A DNA stretch of 64,000 bases from G965240365 sp965240365 (GTDB lineage: Bacteria; Pseudomonadota; Gammaproteobacteria; Eutrophobiales; Eutrophobiaceae): assembly GCA_965240365.1 (NCBI GenBank), contig OZ251218.1, positions 1,984,001 through 2,048,000 on the forward strand. Reading direction: 5' to 3'. A program made the translations under genes and the position numbers. Below, one piece after another: positions 1 through 8,116 of this stretch (the first letter of the stretch is position 1; each line of letters opens with the position of its first letter). Under the pieces are notes generated by a model. The model saw only the letters and a list, made by a program, of their open reading frames with translations, was not told where the DNA came from and searched no databases.

Positions 1-45
1 CGCTATAAAAGGCCCCGTGTCGGGGGCAGACTGAATCTTGAGTTT

Positions 46-238
46 GGGTATCTTCTGCGGTGCGCGTTATCCTTCCCGTGGTAACTTGGGCCGATAAGAT
101 ATAACACCGGGAATCTGAAGGCAGTGTTGTTGTGCAGGTCCAGTTCGTCTGGAAAGCCTGATACGCTGCCCGGAATACCCACCTTGAACCTCTGGTTCAA
201 GTTCCGTGCCGGAAGAGACGGCATCGCGGTTGATACCC
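46..238 (+). ncRNA. ssrS: 6S RNA (SsrS)
   Basis: Likely 6S RNA, which binds the sigma-70 RNA polymerase holoenzyme in stationary phase. GGGTATC at 46-52 pairs perfectly with GATACCC at 232-238, and the adjoining TGCGGTGC and GCATCGCG segments extend the closing stem. The 3' half has the family signature CACCTTGAACC, a short loop, then GGTTCAAG (about 179-201), and the 5' half has GGGCCGATA. The span of about 193 nt matches the usual 180-200 nt. It lies just upstream of an EVE-domain gene, a neighbour I recall for 6S RNA in other proteobacteria. Exact ends are inferred from the stem. The start of the window truncates any promoter. Confidence 0.78.
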
Positions 239-288
239 GCTATTTCTCCCTGCCTGTCGCGGGCAGGTCCTGCAAGGCAAAAGGCGAA

Positions 289-747
289 ATGAACTACTGG
301 CTGATGAAATCGGAACCCTCCGAGTTCGGCATTGACGACCTCAAAAACAGTCCCGGCCGGACCGAGGCCTGGGACGGCGTGCGCAATTATCAGGCGCGCA
401 ATATGCTGCGTGACCAGATGCAAAAGGGCGATCTGGCCTTCTTTTACCACTCAAACTGCGCCGAACCGGGCATTGTCGGCATTATGACCATTCACAGTGA
501 AAGTTACCCGGATCCCACGGCATTTGACCCGCAAGACAAGCATTATGACCCGAAAAGCGACCCGGACAAGCCGCGCTGGTTTCTGGTTGACGTAAAATAC
601 AAGCGCAAACTCAAACGCGCCATCCTGCTTTCCGAGTTGCGGCAACAAAAAGCCTTAAAGGACATGAAGATTCTGCAAAGAGGAAACCGCCTGTCGGTCA
701 CGCCCGTGACGGAGAAAGAATGGCAGGCCATCCTGGCAATGGAATAG
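289..747 (+). CDS. EVE domain-containing protein
   Basis: A 152-residue EVE-domain protein (thymocyte nuclear protein 1 type, PUA-like fold). The family is thought to bind modified bases in nucleic acids. It opens with MNYWLMKSEP and continues with WDGVRNYQARN, FFYHSN and the VDVKY strand, the usual EVE landmarks, and the length is typical. The open frame runs further upstream, but that part overlaps the 6S RNA, so I take the ATG at 289, where homology begins. It may share a transcript with the 6S gene. It converges on the next gene, with about 40 bases between. Confidence 0.9.
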   Translation: MNYWLMKSEPSEFGIDDLKNSPGRTEAWDGVRNYQARNMLRDQMQKGDLAFFYHSNCAEPGIVGIMTIHSESYPDPTAFDPQDKHYDPKSDPDKPRWFLVDVKYKRKLKRAILLSELRQQKALKDMKILQRGNRLSVTPVTEKEWQAILAME

Positions 748-790
748 GGCCTGTTTTTTCAATATTCGGGCCTGGCCGGATCAGGCTTCC

Positions 791-1933
791 CTAAGCAAGG
801 CTTAACTCGTAGCTGATACCCTCTTCACTGCGGCCGCTTTGGCCGCGCTGGGACGAGAAATACAGGCGGCGGCCATCCGGCGAAAAGGCCGGGCCGGTAA
901 TTTCAGACCGCTCTTGTCCGTGGATCTCGATCAGGACATGCGGCTTATAGTCATGGTCCAGCGCAATAATCTGCATATTGCCCCCGTCTTCGGCGATCAA
1001 AAGCTCGCCCGATGGCGCAACCTCAATATTATCAACACCGCTCAGCAGCGGTTGCCGGTAATCGGCCGCGTCGTAAATCCTGCCGATCAGACCGGTTGCA
1101 ATATCGTAGCGCCAGACCACATTGTCAAACTTGGTCGTGAAGAAGAGTTGCCGGTCGTGATAGACGATGCCCTCGCCGCCCGCGAACCGGGCCGCTTCCC
1201 GGATCTGATAACGCAACGGCCGGGTCCTGCCGGCCGGGTCATTGATCCTCTGCCAGCGCAACACGCTCTTATCCGGCACGGCGACTTCCAGCATGCCGGT
1301 CGCCAAATCGCCCCTGGCAAGCGGCTTGAAACGATAGAAACAGCCGTCAACGAGATCCTCGGTCATATAGACACAGGCGCTGGCCGGGTCAACCGCGGCC
1401 GCCTCATGGTTGAACGAGCCCATGGCCGGGCGGACGAGGGCCTTTTTCTTGCCGAAGGGATCGCATTCATAGACCTGCCCCAAATCCCCGTTCTCCTCGC
1501 AGGACAGCCAGCTTTGCCAGGGCGTCGGCCCCCCGGCGCAATTGCGGGAGGTAGCCGCCAGGATAGGGTAAGCCGCGACGATATTCGCCTCGGAATCAAA
1601 ACGTATCGCGCTGGCCCCGCCTTGCCCGTTTGGCATTTCGCTGTTGGATACATAGACCCAGCCGCCGTCTTCGGTCGGGAAGCAGGCCCCGCCGTCCGGG
1701 GCGCTATGCCATAAAAAGGCGCTGCCGGCAAGCACGGGCCGGCTCGAACGCGCGATAACGCGAAGCGACGAACCCTCGGGAATATCAATATCCAGCGCCT
1801 TATCCAGCCGGGTCTGCCGGATCAACCCGGCGGGCGCCTGCTGACCGGCCCCGGCCGAGGCCAGGCCGGCCAAACCGGCGAGACCCAGCATGGCAAAGCG
1901 GATAAAACGGCGTCGCGTCACATAATCATTCAT
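791..1933 (-). CDS. PhoX-like (DUF839) beta-propeller protein, Tat-exported
   Basis: A protein of about 380 residues of the DUF839/PhoX group, which includes calcium- and iron-dependent alkaline phosphatases. The N-terminus has a twin-arginine signal (TRRRFIRF, then a Gly/Ala/Leu-rich core ending AGAGQQ), so periplasmic export by Tat is expected. Further on are CAGGPTPWQSWLSCEE, FNHEAAAVDP, YMTEDLVDGCFYRF and SGVDNIEVAPSGELLIAEDGG, all typical of the family. It is shorter than full PhoX, so phosphatase activity is uncertain. I prefer the ATG at 1933; the frame extends eight codons upstream to a TTG. No strong Shine-Dalgarno sequence precedes either. Confidence 0.8.
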   Translation of the reverse strand: MNDYVTRRRFIRFAMLGLAGLAGLASAGAGQQAPAGLIRQTRLDKALDIDIPEGSSLRVIARSSRPVLAGSAFLWHSAPDGGACFPTEDGGWVYVSNSEMPNGQGGASAIRFDSEANIVAAYPILAATSRNCAGGPTPWQSWLSCEENGDLGQVYECDPFGKKKALVRPAMGSFNHEAAAVDPASACVYMTEDLVDGCFYRFKPLARGDLATGMLEVAVPDKSVLRWQRINDPAGRTRPLRYQIREAARFAGGEGIVYHDRQLFFTTKFDNVVWRYDIATGLIGRIYDAADYRQPLLSGVDNIEVAPSGELLIAEDGGNMQIIALDHDYKPHVLIEIHGQERSEITGPAFSPDGRRLYFSSQRGQSGRSEEGISYELSLA

Positions 1934-1997
1934 AATAATATTTGAACCTGTCTGCAAGGGGAGCGGCCATCATGGCGCCGCCGGTTGCAGGGCTTGC

Positions 1998-2162
1998 TTA
2001 TATTTCGACCATCTCGAAATCATCCTTGCCGGCGCCGCAGTCAGGACAGACCCAGTTTGCGGGCACATCTTCCCATTTGGTGCCGGGCGCAATATTATCC
2101 TCGGGATAACCCTGTTCCTCATCATAAACAAAACCACAGATGACACACATATACTGCTTCAT
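1998..2162 (-). CDS. Rubredoxin
   Basis: A 54-residue rubredoxin, a one-iron electron carrier. Both iron-binding knuckles are present: CVICG near residues 6-10 and CPDCG near 39-43. The intervening YDEEQGYPEDNIAPGT and W-x-C-P context is canonical, as is the length. It reads on the same strand as, and upstream of, the PhoX-like gene, with about 65 bases between. A partner oxidoreductase is not visible nearby, so its redox role is unknown. Confidence 0.95.
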   Translation of the reverse strand: MKQYMCVICGFVYDEEQGYPEDNIAPGTKWEDVPANWVCPDCGAGKDDFEMVEI

Positions 2163-2339
2163 TGTAAGTTTGACCTTATGCTTTAATCTCTCGGATGATG
2201 CACTGTTCAGAATACCGTTTTGCCGATGAATAGCAATATTTTGTCCGGGTTCAATGCCTATGAGACCAACTCAGACTGTGAATCCACAGACCTGCCTGCA
2301 GCAAGCAGGCTAACGCGGATTGTGTGTTGTTCTGGTTGG

Positions 2340-2611
2340 CCTAGGGCCTGTTTACACTATGTTGGCCGTCCTGCTTGAGTCTGTTTTGCGCTCCAGCAAG
2401 GCGGAAGGAGCGCAGTGTAGTTGCGCTACTCAAGCGACTGACAACGAAGCTGGGGCGCAAAACAGGCCAAGCCCTACGGGTTGTGTCCCAAACTGCGCCA
2501 CTCGGCGTTGCTTGTCGCTCATTTGGAATGACCAAACTACGCTCCGCGCGCCTTGATTGGCGCAGTTTGGGACACAACAGGACGGCCAACATAGTGTAAA
2601 CAGGCCCTAGG
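2340..2611. repeat. 272-bp nested palindromic element with 34-bp perfect terminal inverted repeats
   Basis: The ends are exact 34-bp inverted repeats (2340-2373 and 2578-2611, beginning CCTAGGGCCTGTTTACAC). Nested inside are a 17-bp inverted pair (2381-2397 and 2449-2465, one mismatch) and a perfect 21-bp pair (2480-2500 and 2558-2578). There is no coding gene; open frames inside mirror the palindromy. It abuts the truncated start of a transposase frame. This is a MITE-like or higher-order palindromic element of unknown family. Confidence 0.8.
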
Positions 2612-2695
2612 GTAAATGGTTACGTCTTTTGCGTTTCATCGTGATATCTCCTTACACAGAGTTAAAATACCGCAGTGAGTCCACTTAGGCCACTA
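2607..2695 (-). pseudogene. 5' remnant of an IS3-type transposase orfA
   Basis: On the minus strand AAGGAG is followed, nine bases on, by ATG at 2639 and codons for MKRKRRNHLP, then a stop supplied by the edge of the adjacent palindromic element. A Lys/Arg-rich MKRKRRNH start is typical of IS3-family OrfA proteins, and the preceding 50 bases could be the IS left end. Nothing of the rest of the transposase is present. The identification rests on ten residues and spacing only. Confidence 0.45.
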
Positions 2696-2896
2696 TCCAA
2701 CTTTTGGGTGTCATTTCTATGATCTGCTGCTTGACAGGTTGCCGGAAGGGATACTGTTGCTTTCACCTGGTGGCAACCGAAGCGCTGCATCCGGCGGTCG
2801 CCAAGGTCCATGAAATATGGCGGCAGCGGCGCAAACCCGGTTGATCGAGAGGCCGATAACCCGGATACTTGGGGTTGCCAATGCGGATAAAAACAA

Positions 2897-3541
2897 ATGG
2901 ATGCTGAAGAAAAATCACCGGCCCGGTTGCGGGCCGACCGGATAAAACCGTTTCGTTGCCGGCATTTGATCGCCGTTCTTGAAGAACCGCGCGACATAAA
3001 AAACATCGGCACGGTGATTCGCAATGTCAATGCGCTGGGTGTGGACCGGGCCTATGTGGTCGATCCGGCCAACAAGCTCCCGCCCGATTGGCAGGCTATG
3101 CGACAGCAAAAAACGCTCTCGAAGACCTCGGTCTCCGCGATTAAATGGAGTTTTGTCAAGCGCTTCGACAGCACGGCAGCCTGTATCCGCCATCTGGCGG
3201 CAAATAATTTTACCTCAATTGTCACCTCACCCCATGTCAAAGGCAGGCGGAACGAAACGCTGGATGAGGTTGATTTTACCCGCTATAGCAAACTGGCCGT
3301 CTGGTTTGGGAGTGAAGCGCGGGGTATCAGCGAACTGGCGGTGCGCCACAGTGAAATCTGCGTGAGCATCCCGATGTTTGGCATGATCGAAAGTTTGAAT
3401 CTGGGCACGACATCCGGCATCGTGCTCTATGAAGTCACCAGGCAACGACGCGAGTATGTCCGCAAATATAAAAAGCGCAACAAAAGAGCGCCGCTGGCGC
3501 ACGCTGACCGACCCTTTCCCGGCAAACAGTCACCACCATGA
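2897..3541 (+). CDS. SpoU/TrmH-family RNA 2'-O-methyltransferase
   Basis: A 214-residue SPOUT methyltransferase that would transfer methyl from S-adenosylmethionine to a ribose 2'-OH in tRNA or rRNA. The three SpoU motifs are in order: NIGTVIRNVNALGVD (about 36-50), VWFGSEARGIS (about 136-146) and IPMFGMIESLNLGTTSGIVLYE near 156-177, forming the trefoil-knot cofactor site. It resembles TrmH (tRNA Gm18) more than RlmB because the N-terminal substrate domain is missing and a basic C-terminal tail is present. Its stop overlaps the next start by four bases, so the two genes are translationally coupled. Confidence 0.88.
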   Translation: MDAEEKSPARLRADRIKPFRCRHLIAVLEEPRDIKNIGTVIRNVNALGVDRAYVVDPANKLPPDWQAMRQQKTLSKTSVSAIKWSFVKRFDSTAACIRHLAANNFTSIVTSPHVKGRRNETLDEVDFTRYSKLAVWFGSEARGISELAVRHSEICVSIPMFGMIESLNLGTTSGIVLYEVTRQRREYVRKYKKRNKRAPLAHADRPFPGKQSPP

Positions 3542-3855
3542 AAAATCTCTACGCGGCCATACCGGATACTATTGACGAAGAACTATTTGAAGAACTGCTC
3601 CGCGCCGGGCAGGTGCGCATAGAAAGGATACTGTCCAAAGGCCAGACCTCGCCCGCCGAGGGCTGGTATGATCAGGAAGAGCACGAGTGGGTGTTGGTGC
3701 TTGAAGGCGCGGGTATCATCGGCTTCGAAGATGGCCGGGAAACAAAATTGCAAAAGGGCGACTGTCTGAATATTCCCGCGCATGTAAAACACAGGGTGAA
3801 ATGGACTGATCCGGATACCACAACCATCTGGCTATGTGTCTTTTACCGGTTGTGA
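3538..3855 (+). CDS. Cupin domain protein
   Basis: A 105-residue single-domain cupin. The fold is indicated by EHEWVLVLEGAGIIGFEDG (motif 1 region, about 47-65), the spacer KLQKGDCLNIPAHVKHRV and a hydrophobic final strand. The His and Glu positions of motif 1 and the His of motif 2 suggest a metal site. Small cupins of this kind are often uncharacterised, so no substrate is assigned. It overlaps the upstream methyltransferase by ATGA and probably forms a two-gene operon with it. Confidence 0.85.
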   Translation: MKNLYAAIPDTIDEELFEELLRAGQVRIERILSKGQTSPAEGWYDQEEHEWVLVLEGAGIIGFEDGRETKLQKGDCLNIPAHVKHRVKWTDPDTTTIWLCVFYRL

Positions 3856-3949
3856 GAAACCTTGATTGAAGGGGGTCATCCGTGTTTTTGTATTTCCCTG
3901 GAATCACGAAGAAGAAGCCATAAGGATGAAAGGCAGAACAACGCCTCTG

Positions 3950-4200
3950 GCGTCATTCCAGCGAAAGCTGGAATCCAGTGCTTTATACGATACATTTCCG
4001 CGTAAGCGGGAATGACAACCTGGTTCGGTATGGGCAGAGGTGAAACGGTGCTCCTTTATCATCCCGACATCACCTTCCTGGATTCCAGCTTTCGCTGGAA
4101 TGACGGATATTTGATTTTTTGTCGAGCCGTCATTCCGGCGAAAGCCGGAATCCAGTGGTTTATAAGATACATTCCCGCGTAAGCGGGAATGACAACTCCT
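3950..4200. repeat. Cluster of paired attcc-type intergenic palindromes
   Basis: Several copies of a two-part repeat: a hairpin of the form GTCATTCC-agcgaaagct-GGAATCCAGTG, a spacer such as CTTTATACGATACATT, then CCCGC-gtaa-GCGGGAATGAC. Copies are at about 3952-4018 and 4077-4195, in both orientations. These are extragenic palindromes (REP-like). No gene is seen between 3856 and 4283. Confidence 0.8.
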
Positions 4201-4283
4201 TCAAAGCATAAGCCGCTAAAATCTGTTGCCTGCCATGCGCTTGTCCTGTAAGTTGTTTCATGTAACAAAACAGGAGGCTTAGC

Positions 4284-4508
4284 ATGGGAACCAATAACGC
4301 TAATATCCGGGTTCAAAGACGCCGTGCCGCGCTGCGTCAGGCCGGGCTGCGCCCGGTGCAAATCTGGGTGCCGGACACGCGCCGCCCGGATTTTGCCGAG
4401 GAATGCCGCCGTCAGTGCCGGCTGGCGGCAGAATCTGACAGGGCCCACACGGGCCTGCAAACATTCATGGATGAAGCTCTTGCAGATGCGGACGGCTGGA
4501 CGCAATGA
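4284..4508 (+). CDS. MazE-type antitoxin (DUF3018 family)
   Basis: A 74-residue antitoxin-like protein. The conserved block RRAALRQAGLRPVQIWVPDT followed by RRPDFAEECRRQ and AESDRA matches the DUF3018 MazE-like antitoxins, which pair with a PemK/MazF mRNA interferase and bind their own promoter. A strong AGGAGG lies seven bases before the ATG. The stop overlaps the start of the expected toxin gene (ATGA-type), but that gene is only a stub, so this antitoxin appears to be an orphan. It is surrounded by short repeats, which may have driven loss of the toxin. Confidence 0.85.
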   Translation: MGTNNANIRVQRRRAALRQAGLRPVQIWVPDTRRPDFAEECRRQCRLAAESDRAHTGLQTFMDEALADADGWTQ

Positions 4509-4570
4509 TGCGCGGCGACTTCGACAAGCACTGGTCCACCCTGATTATTCAAGCCGACAGATCGGGATGA
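4505..4570 (+). pseudogene. Remnant of PemK/MazF-type toxin
   Basis: Immediately overlapping the antitoxin stop, ATG ATG opens a 21-codon frame that begins MMRGDF and ends IIQADRSG before TGA. Intact partners of DUF3018 antitoxins start with an M-R-RGD-x-V-T-V type strand and carry an ALVIQ(A/S)D strand. Both pieces are recognisable but the rest of the roughly 110-residue toxin is missing, and repeat DNA follows. It is too short to be active. Confidence 0.6.
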
Positions 4571-4634
4571 CAAAAAAGGCAGCACTCCGGCCAACTTGAC
4601 GCGGGCAGAAGTAAACCGGAGTTTCTTTACCATC

Positions 4635-4855
4635 CCGACATCACCTTCCTGGATTCCAGCTTTCGCTGGAATGACGACGGAGGAGACAGACATATCCTGG
4701 CAATCCTCATACTTCACTCAAGCCCCATGCGTTACTTCAGTGGAAGAACTTTACTTCTGCCACTTCGTCATTCCGGCCTGCCTGCTGAAGGCAGGCGAAA
4801 GCCGGAATCCAGTGCTTTATACGATACATTTCCGCTTATGGGGGAATGACAACGA
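4635..4855. repeat. Intergenic palindromic repeats
   Basis: Further attcc-type palindromes at about 4645-4680 and 4767-4853. The second copy is interrupted by the CTGCCTGCTGAAGGCAG palindrome. Between the toxin stub and tRNA-Thr (4571-4990) no gene is supported. Confidence 0.7.
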
Positions 4856-4990
4856 GGTCGGAATGACAGCCGAATTGCCGCCGGATGTTAATCTGCATTT
4901 TGTTTTCGGGCTGTTTTGGAATACGATCCATGATCGGTATGATTATCGGCCGCGAGGCCGATATAATTTCGGTTGGAAATGTCTGATATT

Positions 4991-5066
<76 letters not shown>

Positions 5067-5139
5067 CCCAATTATCGGCGGGAACAGGCCGCATCGCCGC
5101 CCTGTCCGCGCTGAATAAATACCTTCCCCGCAAACGCGC

Positions 5140-6294
5140 TTACGGGCGGAGCAGGCCCTGTAAGACGCCGATGTTTCTGATCCAGGGTTCTGACGCCGGC
5201 GCGGGCAGCCGCGCGGCCGCGAGTTCGGCCTTTTTGTAGGTGTCGTAGAGGCCGTAGATCACGTTGTGGCGGGGCTTGTCGTTCACGACCACGTCAACAT
5301 AGCCCGCGCCGGGGCCGAGGTTCAGGGTCTTGATGTATTTCAGGGTGGCGGCCTTGTCGGCCAGGCTGATGAGTTGCAGGGTGTAATGGCCCGGCGCTTG
5401 CCGGGCCAGCCAGCCGTTCAGTTTGGCGCCGGCAGCGGGCGGCGGCCGGGCGCTATCGGCAACGGCTTGTTCGGCGCGGGGCCGGGCGGGCTTCTGTGCC
5501 GGGGCGCCCGAGGCCGTCTCTGTTTTGAAGGTCTTTAGTTTCTCAATGGCCTCTTTGAGGCCCTGGTCCGCGGCCAGTTGGTACCACGCCCTGGCGCTTT
5601 CGAGGTCTCGGGTCACGGCGTAGCCGTTTTCATGGAAAACGCCCAGGTTGAACTGGGCCTGGGGCACATTTTGTTCGGCCGCGAGCTTGAACCATTTCAG
5701 CGCGATGGCATGGTTTTTGGTCTTGCTCTGGCCAAGGGCATACATGACCGCGATGCTGTATTGCGCGAAGGCGTGGCCCTGGCTTGCGGCCTGTTCAAAC
5801 AACTCGGCGGCGCGGCTGTAATCCTTGTCAAGCGCCATGCCACGGTAATACAGCAAGGCCAGGTTAAATTGCGAATCGGGCACGCCGGCCGCGGCGGATT
5901 TTTGCCACCATCTGGCGGCTTCAAGATAATCCTGCTGGACGCCCTTGCCGCGCGAGTATTTCACGCCGACGTCATGCTGCGCCAGCGGCACCCCCTGTTC
6001 GGCCGCCAGCCGATACCACTTGAGCGATTCGGCCGGGGTCTCCGGCACGCCGTGACCGTAGTCATACATCAGGCCCAGCATGATCTGCGCCTGCGGGTCG
6101 CCGTTTTCTGCCAGCGGCTTTAGTATGGCGAGCGCGCGCGCATAGTCCCTGTTGAGATAAGCCTGCTTGCCTTCTTCATAGGTCTCGGCAACGGCAACGG
6201 GGCTTGCCGCAAAGGCAAATAACACGGCCAGCAGCAAGAGCGCTGCCCTGGAAAGACGGGCCGTGTTCGGCATTTTTGCGATATTTTGTTTCAT
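5140..6294 (-). CDS. Secreted Sel1-repeat protein with C-terminal SPOR domain
   Basis: A protein of about 384 residues with an N-terminal signal peptide (RLSRAALLLLAVLFAFAAS, cleavage near PVAVA-ET). About six Sel1-like repeats follow (motifs such as A-x-x-G-x-x-x-A-Q and A-x-x-W-x-x-x-A-A-x-Q-G) over residues 35-255. After a Pro/Ala-rich linker comes a SPOR-like domain (HYTLQLISLADKAATLKYI, then YGLYDTYKKAELAAARL). SPOR domains bind denuded septal peptidoglycan, so the protein probably acts in the periplasm at the division site or cell wall. I chose the ATG at 6294 because the signal peptide starts there; a weaker TTG lies four codons upstream. Confidence 0.85.
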   Translation of the reverse strand: MKQNIAKMPNTARLSRAALLLLAVLFAFAASPVAVAETYEEGKQAYLNRDYARALAILKPLAENGDPQAQIMLGLMYDYGHGVPETPAESLKWYRLAAEQGVPLAQHDVGVKYSRGKGVQQDYLEAARWWQKSAAAGVPDSQFNLALLYYRGMALDKDYSRAAELFEQAASQGHAFAQYSIAVMYALGQSKTKNHAIALKWFKLAAEQNVPQAQFNLGVFHENGYAVTRDLESARAWYQLAADQGLKEAIEKLKTFKTETASGAPAQKPARPRAEQAVADSARPPPAAGAKLNGWLARQAPGHYTLQLISLADKAATLKYIKTLNLGPGAGYVDVVVNDKPRHNVIYGLYDTYKKAELAAARLPAPASEPWIRNIGVLQGLLRP

Positions 6295-6434
6295 ACAGGC
6301 CGACAATGAATCGGGTTTTCAGGGGAACCTTGCAAGACCGGCGGCAAGGTTATGGCTGTTGCTTTCATTTTTCCGGGGCAAGGCGCGGTTGGCATTCATT
6401 CGACATCTCGGCAGCGCCCTGCCTGCCATTCATT

Positions 6435-7295
6435 CTACGTCATTGCTTTCGCAAAACTGAATATTTTTTCCGCGTCCAGCCGTTGATCATTGCTTTTGAA
6501 CAGTTCCGCGATGCAGGCCCGGTGCAGGGCGAGTTTTAATGTGCCGAAACCTATCGCGCCCCAGATAATCTTGCCGTGGCGCGCCTCGCCCTTGTCCAGC
6601 ATATCGGTCCCGCCAATCCCGACCGGCGGGGTGGCGTTGGCATCGGCCATGAGTTCGATATTGGGGTTATCCTGCCAGTGCTCGGGTTTTAACAATTCAA
6701 CCCCGGCGGCGCCCGTGACCAGCACGATCTGGGCGTCGCTGATGATCGCGGCCCGGGCCTCAAAATCGGCCGCGGCGGCGGGTTTGATCTCAACATCAAA
6801 ACCGCGCTTTACGGCTGCCGAGACCTGCTCGGCGCGCTCAAGCCGGCGCGAGGTGATCACGACCTCGGCGGCCCCTTCTTTGGCCAGCATGACCGCCGCC
6901 CGCTGTCCCACGGGCCCGGTGCCGGCCAGTATCACGGCCTTTTTGCCCCGGATCCCGCCGCTCTTTGCTAATTTGGCGACCGCGGCGGCCGCGGTGGTGT
7001 TACTGCCGTTGCTGTCCAGCATGACCGACACCCGAAAGTCCGCGAAAAAAACCTTCTGCACGGCCTCAAGCACTTGCTCCCCGGCCGCCATATCGCTGCC
7101 GCCGATAAAGAGCGCGGTGTTATGTTTTTCTTTGGGCGCCCGTGTGAAGATTGCGCCTTCAACCAGGGGCCGGACATTCTCCGGCGTCACGCCGCCATGC
7201 CCGATGACATGATCGGCGCCGCCATCGTAGGCCACAACGGTGTCAAATACGGCCGGGTGCGTATCCGTGTCAAGCTGGAACAGTAGTTTTTTCAT
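6435..7295 (-). CDS. mtdA: NADP-dependent methylene-H4folate/H4MPT dehydrogenase (MtdA-like)
   Basis: A 286-residue MtdA-type dehydrogenase that interconverts methylene- and methenyl-tetrahydrofolate (and in some enzymes tetrahydromethanopterin) with NADP. Diagnostic segments are the start KKLLFQLDTDTHPAVFD, YDGGADHVIGHGGVTPENV, DSNGSNTTAAAA, the Rossmann glycine motif AGTGPVGQRAA followed by TSRR, NATPPVGIGGTDM and LKLALHRACIAELF. The length equals the known enzymes. The start at 7295 has GGAGGA about twelve bases upstream; the frame extends much further but without homology. It is divergent from fchA, which encodes the next enzyme of the same C1 branch. Confidence 0.87.
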   Translation of the reverse strand: MKKLLFQLDTDTHPAVFDTVVAYDGGADHVIGHGGVTPENVRPLVEGAIFTRAPKEKHNTALFIGGSDMAAGEQVLEAVQKVFFADFRVSVMLDSNGSNTTAAAAVAKLAKSGGIRGKKAVILAGTGPVGQRAAVMLAKEGAAEVVITSRRLERAEQVSAAVKRGFDVEIKPAAAADFEARAAIISDAQIVLVTGAAGVELLKPEHWQDNPNIELMADANATPPVGIGGTDMLDKGEARHGKIIWGAIGFGTLKLALHRACIAELFKSNDQRLDAEKIFSFAKAMT

Positions 7296-7471
7296 TTTTT
7301 GGATTTCCTCCGAGGACTTGAAAAAGAGCGGATACGTTACCTGATGCGGGCCGGTCTCACAACCGGGGGCTTTTTGCGGGGAATGACGGGAAAGGCGCGC
7401 TATTTTCCCGTTTTGCCGCCCCGTATTCCGGCCTATAATCGCCGCTTTCCCCGTTTTTGGAGCGCGATAAA
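7296..7471. promoter_or_regulatory. Divergent control region between mtdA and fchA
   Basis: A 176-bp intergenic region separates the divergent starts of two enzymes of one C1 pathway. It must hold both promoters unless transcription comes from outside. I see Shine-Dalgarno sequences for both genes (GGAGGA for mtdA, GGAG at 7459-7462 for fchA) but no unambiguous -35/-10 pair or operator. Confidence 0.45.
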
Positions 7472-8089
7472 ATGATAAAGGACATGACAATAGAGACCTT
7501 TCTGGACGATCTGGCGGCCAGACAGTCAACGCCGGGGGGCGGCAGCGCGGCCGCCGTGTCGGCGGCGATGGGCGCGGCGCTGATCAGTATGGTGGCCAAC
7601 TTTACGATCGGCAAAAAAGGCTATGAAGACGCCGAGGCCGAAAAGATGCTGGCGCAATCGGAACAACTGCGCGCGCGCCTGACGGACGCCATCAAGGCCG
7701 ATGTCGATGCGTTCAACGAGGTAATGGCGGCCTATGGCATGGCGCGCGACAGCGAGGCGCAAAAGGCCGCGCGCGGCCTTGCCATCCAGGCGACCCTGAA
7801 AGCGGCGACCGATGCGCCGCTTGAATGCGCGCGCCTCAGCCGGGCAGTCATTGAACTCAGCCGCGCCGCCGCGGAGAAAGGCAATGTGAATGTCATCAGC
7901 GACGCCGGGGTGGCGGCGCTGGCCGCCTATGCCGGCTTGAGAAGTGCCGCCTTGAATGTCTATATCAATATCGGCAACATCAAGGACAGGGAATTTGCCG
8001 AAGATCGGCGCAACAAACTGGCGTCTTGTTTGGCGGGGATGGAGGGCTTGAAGGAAGAGGTCTATGATCTGGTTAAAGGCAAGCTGTAG
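7472..8089 (+). CDS. fchA: Methenyl-tetrahydrofolate cyclohydrolase (FchA-like, FTCD-C fold)
   Basis: A 205-residue protein of the formiminotransferase-cyclodeaminase C-terminal family. FchA hydrolyses methenyl-H4folate to formyl-H4folate, the step after MtdA. The conserved start TIETFLDDLAARQSTPGGGS with the PGGGSAAA loop, then ALISMVANFTIGKKGYED, PLECARLS and the NVNVISDAGVAALAAYAGL segment are present. GGAG lies nine bases before the ATG. It is divergent from mtdA and convergent with nadC. A glutamate-formiminotransferase-linked cyclodeaminase is possible, but the mtdA neighbour argues for FchA. Confidence 0.85.
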   Translation: MIKDMTIETFLDDLAARQSTPGGGSAAAVSAAMGAALISMVANFTIGKKGYEDAEAEKMLAQSEQLRARLTDAIKADVDAFNEVMAAYGMARDSEAQKAARGLAIQATLKAATDAPLECARLSRAVIELSRAAAEKGNVNVISDAGVAALAAYAGLRSAALNVYINIGNIKDREFAEDRRNKLASCLAGMEGLKEEVYDLVKGKL

Positions 8090-8116
8090 GGCTTGTAAAT
8101 CTTATGAGTTGTGACC

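Noticed and set aside
2320..2599. Three short frames of 74-83 codons inside the 272-bp palindrome
   Set aside because: They mirror each other because of the inverted repeats and encode nothing recognisable.
3716..3907. Small antisense frames over the cupin gene
   Set aside because: They overlap a gene with clear cupin motifs and have no ribosome-binding site or homology.
3950..4855. CRISPR array
   Set aside because: Repeats are palindromic, irregularly spaced, in both orientations and mixed with other elements. No cas genes are present.
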